Source: Acidobacteriota bacterium (GTDB taxonomy: Bacteria > Acidobacteriota > Polarisedimenticolia > Polarisedimenticolales > Polarisedimenticolaceae). Taken from it: 6,647 bases of DNA. Where the stretch lies: assembly GCA_011773795.1 (NCBI GenBank), contig WVWW01000295.1:1-6647 (forward strand). Reading direction: 5' to 3'. The position numbers and the translations under genes are program-made. This document shows, in pieces, positions 1 to 4,968 of this stretch (position 1 is the stretch's first letter; every line of letters starts with the position of its first letter). The notes beneath the pieces were generated by a model. That model was not told the origin of the DNA. It was given only the letters and a program-made list of their open reading frames with translations, and did not search any database.

Positions 1-1
1 G

Positions 2-1024
2 ATCGTGGCCTGCAATCAATCTTTCTCGCAACGCGTGGGCATGACGCCGGAAATGCTCCAGACCCGACGTTGCCACGATACCGCCGGCTGCGCGCTCCCC
101 TGCTGCGAGCCCGGACAAGAGTGCCCGGTCTCCCGCTGCGTGACCACCGGCGAGGTTCAGCGCGAGACCTTCCGAGTCTTGTCGACCGCCGGCGAGACCA
201 CACGCGTGGACGAGGTCTACGCCTCGCCGGTGCTCGACGACAACCGCCGGGTGGTGCAGGTGGTCGAGGTGTGGCGCGACATCACCGAACGGGTCAAGGA
301 GGAAGAGCACCTGGCGGAGATCGAACGCCTCGTCTCCCTGGGGACCCTCGCTTCGGGGTTTTCCCACGAGGTCAACACGCCGCTGGCCTCCATCCTTACT
401 TCCGCCGAATCCGTCATCGGTCGCATCGACGAGTGTGGTCCTGACGGTCCTCCCCCGGACTGCCTGCCTTCGATTCGCGAGTCGGCGAACATCGTACGCA
501 CGCAGGTGCTGCGCTGCCGCAAGATCACGGAGCAGTTCCTGCGGTTCTCGCGCGGTGTCCCGCCATCGGTCGATCCGATCGATCTGGGGCAACAGGTGGC
601 CGAGATCGTGTCGCTGACACGTCCGACGGCGCGGGAGAACAAGGTCGAGCTGCGCTTCGATGCGCCGGATGAGATTCCGAGCGTGCGGGCAAACGCGGAA
701 CTCGTCAAGCACGTCGTCCTGAATCTGCTGATCAACGCGATCCAGTCCTGCGCCGCGGAAGGCGGCACCGTCGAGGTGAGTTTCCTGCTCGACCACGACA
801 CGCGCGTGCGCGTCCGCGATTCCGGCAGCGGGATCCGCGCCGAGGATCGTCGAAATCTCTTCGAGCCGTTTCGCAGCCGCAAGCCTCAAGGCACCGGTCT
901 CGGGCTGTTTCTGTCGCGGACCTTCATGCGGCGGTTCGGTGGGGACGTTCGGCTCGTCGAAACGGAGCTCGGCCGCGGATCCTGTTTCGAGATCGTGTTC
1001 CAGCGTATGGTTGGGACGGCGTGA
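2..1024 (+). CDS. PAS sensor histidine kinase, 5'-partial
   Basis: Sensor kinase of a two-component system. It would autophosphorylate on a histidine and pass the phosphate to the regulator encoded next. The frame is open to the left edge, so the N-terminus is missing; residues below are counted from the GTG at position 5, which is probably internal. Residues 1-95 are the end of a PAS/PAC domain (closing motif VEVWRDITERV) with an unusual cysteine cluster: C23, C29, C33, C34, C40 and C45. The HisKA H-box is SHEVNTPL with phosphoacceptor H121. The HATPase_c domain shows the N-box (NLLINAIQ, N240/N244), the G1 box DSGSGI (272-277), the F-box (LFEPF) and the G2 box GTGLGL (296-301). All catalytic motifs are intact. 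No membrane segment lies in the visible part. The stop overlaps the regulator's ATG by one base, implying translational coupling. The signal sensed is unknown. The kinase class is certain. Confidence 0.95.
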   Translation: MVACNQSFSQRVGMTPEMLQTRRCHDTAGCALPCCEPGQECPVSRCVTTGEVQRETFRVLSTAGETTRVDEVYASPVLDDNRRVVQVVEVWRDITERVKEEEHLAEIERLVSLGTLASGFSHEVNTPLASILTSAESVIGRIDECGPDGPPPDCLPSIRESANIVRTQVLRCRKITEQFLRFSRGVPPSVDPIDLGQQVAEIVSLTRPTARENKVELRFDAPDEIPSVRANAELVKHVVLNLLINAIQSCAAEGGTVEVSFLLDHDTRVRVRDSGSGIRAEDRRNLFEPFRSRKPQGTGLGLFLSRTFMRRFGGDVRLVETELGRGSCFEIVFQRMVGTA

Positions 1025-2424
1025 TGGATCGAAGTCCCGAGTGTCGCCGAATCCTGCTGGTGGACGACGACGAGACGTTCCGCCAGGTGCTCGCCTCGGA
1101 GTTGTCTCGCCGTGGTCACGAGGTCGCGGTTGCGGCGACGGGCGGCGAGGGCCTGAGCCTGGCGTGCAGCGACGCTCCCGAGGTGATCCTGCTCGATCTG
1201 CGGCTCCCCGACATGGACGGCCTGGATGTCTTGGGCAAGCTCCGCGAGCGCAACGTGGTGTCGGGAGTCGTGGTGCTCACGGGGCACGGCACGATCGACA
1301 CGGCGATTCAGGCGATCCGCCTGGGTGCCCACGACTACCTGGAAAAGCCCTGCCAGGTGGCTCAAGTCGAGCTGGCCCTCCAGAAGACCCACGAGCACCT
1401 GACCCTGATCGAGCGCCAAAGAGTCCTCCAGGACGGCTACTCGCCGCCCAAGGCCCGTTCGAGGATGGTGGGCAAGAGTGCCGCTTTCAACAAATTGCGC
1501 GACCGGATCGCGCGCATCGCACGCGTGGACTCGACGGCTCTGATCCGGGGCGAAACGGGGGTCGGCAAGGAGCTCGTCGCCGCGCGCCTGCACGCCCAGA
1601 GCGCGCGGGCGGACGCACCGTTCGTCGTGGTCGACTGCGCCGTGCTGGATGAGGACCTGCTTCACAGCGAGTTGTTCGGGCACGAACGCGGCGCGTTCAC
1701 CAGTGCGACCCGCTCGAAGCATGGCCTGTTCGAAGTGGCCCACGGCGGAACCTTGTTTCTCGACGAGGTCGGCGACACGACCCCGTCGATTCAGGCCAAG
1801 CTCCTACGCGTCCTGGAGACCGGACGGTTCCGCCACCTCGGCGGGACACGGGAAATCGCTGTCGACGTTCGCGTCGTCTCGGCCACGAACCGCAACCTCG
1901 AACAGGCGATCTCGAAGGGACGTTTCCGCGAAGACCTGTACTTTCGCCTGGCCACTTTCTCGATCCATGTGCCGCCGTTACGCGAGCGCACGGAGGACAT
2001 CCCGGTGCTGGTGGAGCACTATACGGAACGACTCAACCGCCGGTTGTCTCTCGACGCGAGCTTCAGCAACGCGGCCGTAGCGGTGATGCAGCGTCATTCC
2101 TGGCCGGGAAACGTCCGGGAACTGATCCATACGATGGAGCAGGCGATGGTGCTCGGACAGTCTGCCGAGATCGGCCCCGACGATCTTCCGGCTGCGATCC
2201 GACACGGTGCCGGATCGGCCCACGTTGAACCGCTTACCGGTTCGCTGCGCGAGATGCAGCGTCGCCACATCCTCTCCGTTCTCGAGGACGTCGGGGGCAA
2301 CCGCCGGCAGGCGGCGCAGCGGCTGGAGATCAGCGAGCGCAACCTTCGCCGGCTGCTCAAAAAGTATGAGGAGTCGGCGTCGTCCGAAACCAACGGACCG
2401 CCGGTAGAAGACGTCGAGGACTAA
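1024..2424 (+). CDS. NtrC-family sigma-54-dependent response regulator
   Basis: Bacterial enhancer-binding protein of 466 residues, with REC, AAA+ and Fis-type HTH domains in order. The receiver has acidic residues D14-D16, phosphoacceptor D58 (LLDLRLPDMDG), T86 and K108. The AAA+ domain has Walker A GETGVGKE (176-183), a sigma-54 contact loop GAFTSA (223-228; usual form GAFTGA), Walker B GGTLFLDEV (D247/E248), arginine-finger region RFREDLYFRL (300-309) and sensor II WPGNVREL (360-367). The C-terminal HTH spans about 426-448 (RRQAAQRLEISERNLRRLL). I chose ATG 1024, which overlaps the kinase stop (TGATG); GTG 1021 in frame is an alternative. It should open sigma-54 promoters when phosphorylated, and a good one lies at 3863-3878 before the respiratory operon. 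The stop codon is only 2 bp from an insertion-sequence end, but the length and C-terminus look normal for the family, so it appears intact. Confidence 0.96.
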   Translation: MDRSPECRRILLVDDDETFRQVLASELSRRGHEVAVAATGGEGLSLACSDAPEVILLDLRLPDMDGLDVLGKLRERNVVSGVVVLTGHGTIDTAIQAIRLGAHDYLEKPCQVAQVELALQKTHEHLTLIERQRVLQDGYSPPKARSRMVGKSAAFNKLRDRIARIARVDSTALIRGETGVGKELVAARLHAQSARADAPFVVVDCAVLDEDLLHSELFGHERGAFTSATRSKHGLFEVAHGGTLFLDEVGDTTPSIQAKLLRVLETGRFRHLGGTREIAVDVRVVSATNRNLEQAISKGRFREDLYFRLATFSIHVPPLRERTEDIPVLVEHYTERLNRRLSLDASFSNAAVAVMQRHSWPGNVRELIHTMEQAMVLGQSAEIGPDDLPAAIRHGAGSAHVEPLTGSLREMQRRHILSVLEDVGGNRRQAAQRLEISERNLRRLLKKYEESASSETNGPPVEDVED

Positions 2425-2426
2425 CG

Positions 2427-2454
2427 CCCCAACGTGGTGCGGAGAATGTGCTTG
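2427..2454 (+). repeat. Terminal inverted repeat, transposase 3' side
   Basis: This 28-bp repeat begins 2 bp after the regulator's stop codon. Compared with the other end it differs at three positions, counted from the outer edge: 16 (G versus A), 20 (A versus C) and 26 (T versus C). It should be a transposase binding and cleavage site. Confidence 0.9.
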
Positions 2455-2570
2455 TCGAGCGCGTTGGTCGCGTTGATGGGTCGGACCTTTGCCGTGTGAT
2501 TGGGCTGGTCCTGTTTCGTTTATCGGGGATCGTCTACTCGAGTCGCGCGGTTGGTTTTCGGTTGGGCCCG
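2455..2570. other. Non-coding end of the insertion sequence
   Basis: This 116-bp stretch lies between the terminal repeat and the transposase stop. I see no gene or convincing terminator. The only repeat is CGGTTGG at 2548-2554 and again at 2559-2565, 11 bp apart. Transcripts of the regulator and the transposase converge here. Confidence 0.5.
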
Positions 2571-3638
2571 CTAGGCCACGAATTTGGCGACGCGGCACTC
2601 GAAGAGGCGTTCTGAAAAGACCTCCGCCCAGGTCCAGGGCCGGGAGGTCAAGCCGAGCCTCATGGCCGGGGTGAGTCGCGTCGACCGACGCTCGCTGACG
2701 AGCTTGATCATGTTGCGCCAGACGGCGAACAGCGCCGCGCGACCGAGCACGCTCGCACGCTTGCGACCGAATGCGATCGTTTCACGCCGATGATGGGCCT
2801 GACTGTGGCGCAAGAGCTTGTGCAGCAGGTCGACCGCGAACAGGGCTCGGTCTCGCGCACGCGCCCGGGTCGCGTCGTGGCCGGGGCAACGGTCCGGGTT
2901 GGCGTAGACGCTGTGCCGGATGGGGCGGAGGACGGCCAGCCGGCGCACCGCGGCGCGATAGGCCGGATGGTCGTCACTCACCAGATCGAGACCGCCGGGC
3001 GAGCGGCGGAGCAGGATTTGCAGTGTTTTCAGGCTCGAATCCAGCACCGCGCGGGGTGGCGTCGGCCTGGGCCGGTGTCGGAGCGCGCGTTTGCGGCGAC
3101 TGCGGCCGTGGAGTCGCAGGTAACCGGCACCCTGGAGCGCATACACGAACCAACTGCGTTGCCCCACCGCCGTGGCGATCCCGAAGCGCTCTTGCTGAGA
3201 GCGGACGAAGGTCTCGAAGTGATCCAGGACGACCGGTTCGTCGATCCCGGCCACGCTCGAGAGCTCGAGCAACCGCCGGGCGTGGCGTCCCAGCCGCACG
3301 CTCAACCGGGTCACCGTCGAGGGCGCACAGCCCAGATGTCGTGCGATCTGGCGATGGGCGCATCCGGAGACGAGCAGATTGGCGATCGGCAGCAGCAGCT
3401 CGGGCCGTTTCAGGTAGTAGCTCGTCGCGAACGCCTCTCTCGAAAAGGTCCGTCCGCAGGTGCAGCACCTGAATCGAGGAATGGCTCTGTGGGGATCTCT
3501 CAGGCGGCGGTAGCTGCCCTTGAACACGGCTCGATAACGGGTGTCGGCGAGATGAGCCGGACACTCTTCATAGGGACAGTGCGGGGGGCGGAAACGATCG
3601 GCTCGTCTGCCCTGGACGGGTTGGCGCGGCTCCCACAT
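2571..3638 (-). CDS. IS transposase (zinc ribbon, HTH, DDE-like)
   Basis: Transposase of 355 residues, by position and domain order. An N-terminal zinc ribbon is formed by C21-x4-C26 and C58-x2-C61 (with extra C59), followed by FSREAF and YYLKRPELL. An HTH covers about 94-112 (AHRQIARHLGCAPSTVTRL). Candidate catalytic acids are D139 (VVLDHFETF), D222 or D223 (LVSDDHPAY) and E286 (RRETIAFGRKRA); this triad is my assignment by eye. The C-terminal part is rich in Arg, as expected for a DNA-binding protein. I chose ATG 3638 because an AGGGAG ribosome binding site lies 9 nt upstream; an in-frame GTG at 3743 would add 35 uncharacteristic residues and begin just inside the terminal repeat. The gene runs against its neighbours. 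No frameshift is seen and the inverted repeats are intact, so the element may be active. Mobile origin is sure; family assignment is not. Confidence 0.88.
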   Translation of the reverse strand: MWEPRQPVQGRRADRFRPPHCPYEECPAHLADTRYRAVFKGSYRRLRDPHRAIPRFRCCTCGRTFSREAFATSYYLKRPELLLPIANLLVSGCAHRQIARHLGCAPSTVTRLSVRLGRHARRLLELSSVAGIDEPVVLDHFETFVRSQQERFGIATAVGQRSWFVYALQGAGYLRLHGRSRRKRALRHRPRPTPPRAVLDSSLKTLQILLRRSPGGLDLVSDDHPAYRAAVRRLAVLRPIRHSVYANPDRCPGHDATRARARDRALFAVDLLHKLLRHSQAHHRRETIAFGRKRASVLGRAALFAVWRNMIKLVSERRSTRLTPAMRLGLTSRPWTWAEVFSERLFECRVAKFVA

Positions 3639-3647
3639 CGGAACCGA

Positions 3648-3653
3648 CTCCCT
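3648..3653 (-). promoter_or_regulatory. Ribosome binding site of the transposase
   Basis: AGGGAG on the minus strand, 9 nt before ATG 3638. It decides the start in favour of this ATG over the upstream GTG. Confidence 0.6.
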
Positions 3654-3684
3654 GCGAGTCCCGTGCCGACGTCGGAGCTGAAAA

Positions 3685-3699
3685 TCAAAGGACCTTTGA
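3685..3699. repeat. Perfect 15-bp palindrome in the transposase leader
   Basis: TCAAAGG-A-CCTTTGA, seven-base arms around one base, inside the leader between the terminal repeat and the transposase start. On the minus strand it is followed directly by TTTT. It could be a protein-binding operator or a weak hairpin that reduces read-through into the transposase gene. A second, 10-bp palindrome (CCGACGTCGG) lies at 3666-3675, between this one and the ribosome binding site. Function is inferred only from symmetry. Confidence 0.45.
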
Positions 3700-3747
3700 A
3701 CGCTCTGTCCGCCCGTGGACAATCCCCGCTCGCACCCGGACACAACT

Positions 3748-3775
3748 CAGGCACAGTCTTCGCACCACGTTGGGG
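3748..3775 (-). repeat. Terminal inverted repeat, transposase 5' side
   Basis: Reverse-complement partner of 2427-2454, matching at 25 of 28 positions. It lies upstream of the transposase leader and abuts the native DNA of the downstream operon. A fifth G (3776) follows the outer GGGG; the corresponding outer base at the other end does not match, so the edge is placed at 3775. Confidence 0.9.
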
Positions 3776-3803
3776 GACAAGGTGTCCCTGGAGGCCGGAC
3801 ATC
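3774..3803. promoter_or_regulatory. Candidate enhancer-binding-protein sites upstream of the sigma-54 promoter
   Basis: Two overlapping dyads share the half-site TGTCC/GGACA: GGGACA-AGG-TGTCCC (3774-3788, perfect) and GGTGTCC-N9-GGACATC (3781-3803, 6 of 7 bases paired). Their centres lie about 108 and 97 bp before the predicted transcription start, a normal distance for NtrC-type activators. The first dyad uses two G residues that belong to the insertion-sequence end, so the original site may have been altered. Binding by the regulator encoded at 1024-2424 is an inference. Confidence 0.4.
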
Positions 3804-3862
3804 GGGTCCGCCCCACGACCGATGCAGGCTCCGAAACCACTACAAAACTCGATCATTTCCGG

Positions 3863-3878
3863 TGGCACTGCTCTTGCT
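3863..3878 (+). promoter_or_regulatory. Sigma-54 (-24/-12) promoter
   Basis: TGGCAC-TGCTC-TTGCT matches the sigma-54 consensus TGGCAC-N5-TTGC exactly, with GG at 3864-3865 and GC at 3876-3877 in the required spacing. Transcription should start near 3888-3889, giving a leader of about 32 nt before ATG 3921. It is in the right orientation and directly precedes the respiratory operon, and an NtrC-family activator is encoded on the other side of the insertion sequence. I saw no second match in the intergenic DNA. Confidence 0.85.
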
Positions 3879-3907
3879 ACTCCTTGTCGACGTGAGGAAC
3901 TCGACGT

Positions 3908-3914
3908 GGAGGAG
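3908..3914 (+). promoter_or_regulatory. Strong ribosome binding site
   Basis: GGAGGAG, 6 nt before ATG 3921. It fixes the start of the first gene of the operon. Confidence 0.75.
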
Positions 3915-3920
3915 TAAGCC

Positions 3921-4370
3921 ATGGAAGGTGTCCTGTTGTTCGTCTTCATGGGTCTGGTGTTCGGCGGGATGTACGCGCTCATGGCGTACGGGTACAACAG
4001 CATCGAACGTGACCGAGCGGGAACGGAGACGCCGGAGCCGGCACGCGAGGTCCTAGAAGAACCTCGCTTCTTCGCCAGCATGCGCCAGTCGGCCCCGGGC
4101 AAGCCGGAGACGCTCATCCCGGTGCACCTGGTCGACCTGCTGGAGCAGCGCCTGCAGAACGAGTACCTGGGCGCCACCGCGTTCGCGGCCCAACCGTCGA
4201 AGGAAGGTATCTGCTCGGCCTACGGCGCCTACGTGGACGCCGTCGCGAGTGATCTGGAGCGGCACATCCGGCGAGAGAGTGCCGCCACGACGGCATTCGT
4301 CGCCAAGCCCTCCGTGAAGCGCCTCTACAGCGACGTCGGGAACCGTCGTTCCCGGATGTCTCGTCGATAA
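3921..4370 (+). CDS. Small single-helix membrane protein with internal duplication, function unknown
   Basis: First gene of the sigma-54 operon, 149 residues; I do not recognise a named family. Residues 3-24 form one hydrophobic helix (LLFVFMGLVFGGMYALMAYG), probably an uncleaved anchor. With the basic tail following it, the remainder is most likely cytoplasmic. After a charged, Pro/Glu-rich linker (29-65) come two related 30-residue units, 73-102 and 111-140, identical at 11 of 30 positions. Each has the core (A/T)TAF(A/V)A(Q/K)PS followed by a segment ending in G. The C-terminus is basic (RRSRMSRR). The start is set by a strong ribosome binding site and the gene ends 18 nt before the next one. 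Position at the head of a cytochrome/oxidoreductase operon suggests an accessory, assembly or regulatory role at the membrane, possibly with the cNMP-type protein encoded next. That is inference from context only. Confidence 0.85.
   Translation: MEGVLLFVFMGLVFGGMYALMAYGYNSIERDRAGTETPEPAREVLEEPRFFASMRQSAPGKPETLIPVHLVDLLEQRLQNEYLGATAFAAQPSKEGICSAYGAYVDAVASDLERHIRRESAATTAFVAKPSVKRLYSDVGNRRSRMSRR
4332..4360 (+). other. Strong hairpin at the end of the small membrane protein gene
   Basis: CGGGAAC-CGTC-GTTCCCG (4337-4354) forms a perfect 7-bp stem with a 4-nt loop. Outside it come a T-G pair, a small bulge and a further GAC/GTC pairing, so the structure spans 4332-4360. It lies inside the last codons and about 28 nt before the next ATG. 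No T-run follows, so it is not a standard terminator. It could tune mRNA stability or expression of the next gene. Confidence 0.4.
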
Positions 4371-4388
4371 GCGTGACGCGGGCGGATC

Positions 4389-4880
4389 ATGAGTGACGTC
4401 CTGCGGAAGTGTCAGCTCTTCGAGAACCTGGACGAAGAGCACATCTCACGGATCGAGGAACTTGCCGAACGGCGCGAGCTGGCGCCGGGTGACAAGCTGT
4501 TCGAGCTCGGGGCGGAGGCGGAGCAGGTCTTCGTGGTCCTCGACGGCACGGTGGAGCTCTGCGTGCCGCTCACGATCCACGGCGCGATCCGCGAGGTCGC
4601 CATCGCGTCCGAGGAGGCAGGCGCGACGCTCGGCTGGTCCGCCTTCGTCAAGCCCTATCGTTTCAGGCTATCGGCCCGCGCCGCGACCGCCGCAAGCATC
4701 GCATCGTTCGAGCGCGCCGCGCTGCACCGGTTGATCGACCAGGACTCCGGTTTCGGCTGTGTGATCCTGGGCCGGATCGCCGAGATCATCAGTCAGCGGT
4801 TACTCACGGTTCAGGCCCTTTGGGCTCGTGAGCTACAGCGCAAGATCACCGAGGACGCGCAGATGCGGACTCGGGGTTAG
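4389..4880 (+). CDS. Cyclic-nucleotide-binding-type (CRP-like) domain protein without HTH
   Basis: Protein of 163 residues built on the CRP/FNR sensor fold. The opening (VLRKCQLFENLDEEHISRIEELAERRELAPGDKLFELG, residues 4-41) is the typical start of a cNMP-binding beta-roll. FVVLDGTVELCV (48-59) and GATLGWSAFVKPYRFRLSARA (78-98) follow; the latter is in the place of the phosphate-binding cassette, with R91, R93 and R97 nearby. Residues 108-160 are helices like the CRP dimer helix, but the chain ends with no DNA-binding HTH, so it is not a conventional transcription factor. It may sense a ligand or redox state and act by protein contact. Stand-alone domains of this kind are known beside respiratory oxidoreductase genes. 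It starts 18 nt after the previous stop with a weak GGCGGA site, which suggests co-transcription. Ligand unknown; the fold assignment is secure. Confidence 0.9.
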   Translation: MSDVLRKCQLFENLDEEHISRIEELAERRELAPGDKLFELGAEAEQVFVVLDGTVELCVPLTIHGAIREVAIASEEAGATLGWSAFVKPYRFRLSARAATAASIASFERAALHRLIDQDSGFGCVILGRIAEIISQRLLTVQALWARELQRKITEDAQMRTRG

Positions 4881-4955
4881 CGCTTCCCGGAACCATGGCT
4901 CCACGCCCGCGCTCCGTGACCGTCAGGCTCTCAGACGCGAAACGGCGTGTAGAAC

Positions 4956-4963
4956 GAGGAGGT
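4956..4963 (+). promoter_or_regulatory. Ribosome binding site of the cytochrome gene
   Basis: GAGGAGGT lies 5 nt before GTG 4969. It decides the start: the frame is open further upstream into the previous gene, but only this start has a strong site and puts a membrane anchor at the N-terminus. Confidence 0.75.
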
Positions 4964-4968
4964 CCCAA

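Larger units (their letters stand above)
2427..3775 (-). mobile_element. Insertion sequence with 28-bp inverted repeats and one transposase
   Basis: A 1349-bp element bounded by imperfect inverted repeats: 2427-2454 on the plus strand pairs with the reverse complement of 3748-3775. Twenty-five of 28 positions match, and the first 15 are identical (CCCCAACGTGGTGCG). It holds one transposase gene on the minus strand, about 116 bp of non-coding DNA after the gene and a leader of about 109 bp before it. No clean target-site duplication is visible: the flanking 8-mers gactaacg and gacaaggt agree at only 4 of 8 positions. The element lies between the response regulator and the sigma-54 promoter of the respiratory operon. 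The IS family is uncertain; the zinc ribbon plus DDE-like protein is most like IS1/IS1595-type elements. The boundaries are firm to within a base or two. Confidence 0.9.

Noticed and set aside
886..1743. Long minus-strand open frame (285 codons) opposite the kinase end and regulator
   Set aside because: It is fully antisense to conserved kinase and regulator motifs, shows no domain pattern, and is the kind of shadow frame common in G+C-rich genes.
3639..3743. Longer transposase start at GTG 3743
   Set aside because: Adds 35 residues without family character, begins directly at the terminal repeat and has no better ribosome binding site than ATG 3638.
2419..3783. 8-bp target-site duplication (gactaacg / gacaaggt)
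   Set aside because: Only 4 of 8 bases match, and no shift of the edges gives a better direct repeat.
2790..3917. Plus-strand open frame of 375 codons across the insertion sequence and the operon upstream region
   Set aside because: Antisense to the transposase and runs through the terminal repeat and sigma-54 promoter; no recognisable domain.
4828..4968. Upstream start of the cytochrome frame inside the cNMP-type gene
   Set aside because: The extra 47 residues are not cytochrome-like; a strong ribosome binding site and the membrane anchor favour GTG 4969.
4881..4968. Possible gene or second promoter between the cNMP-type and cytochrome genes
   Set aside because: Only 88 bp, with no open frame having a ribosome binding site and no sigma-54 or clear -35/-10 match; it looks like an operon-internal spacer.
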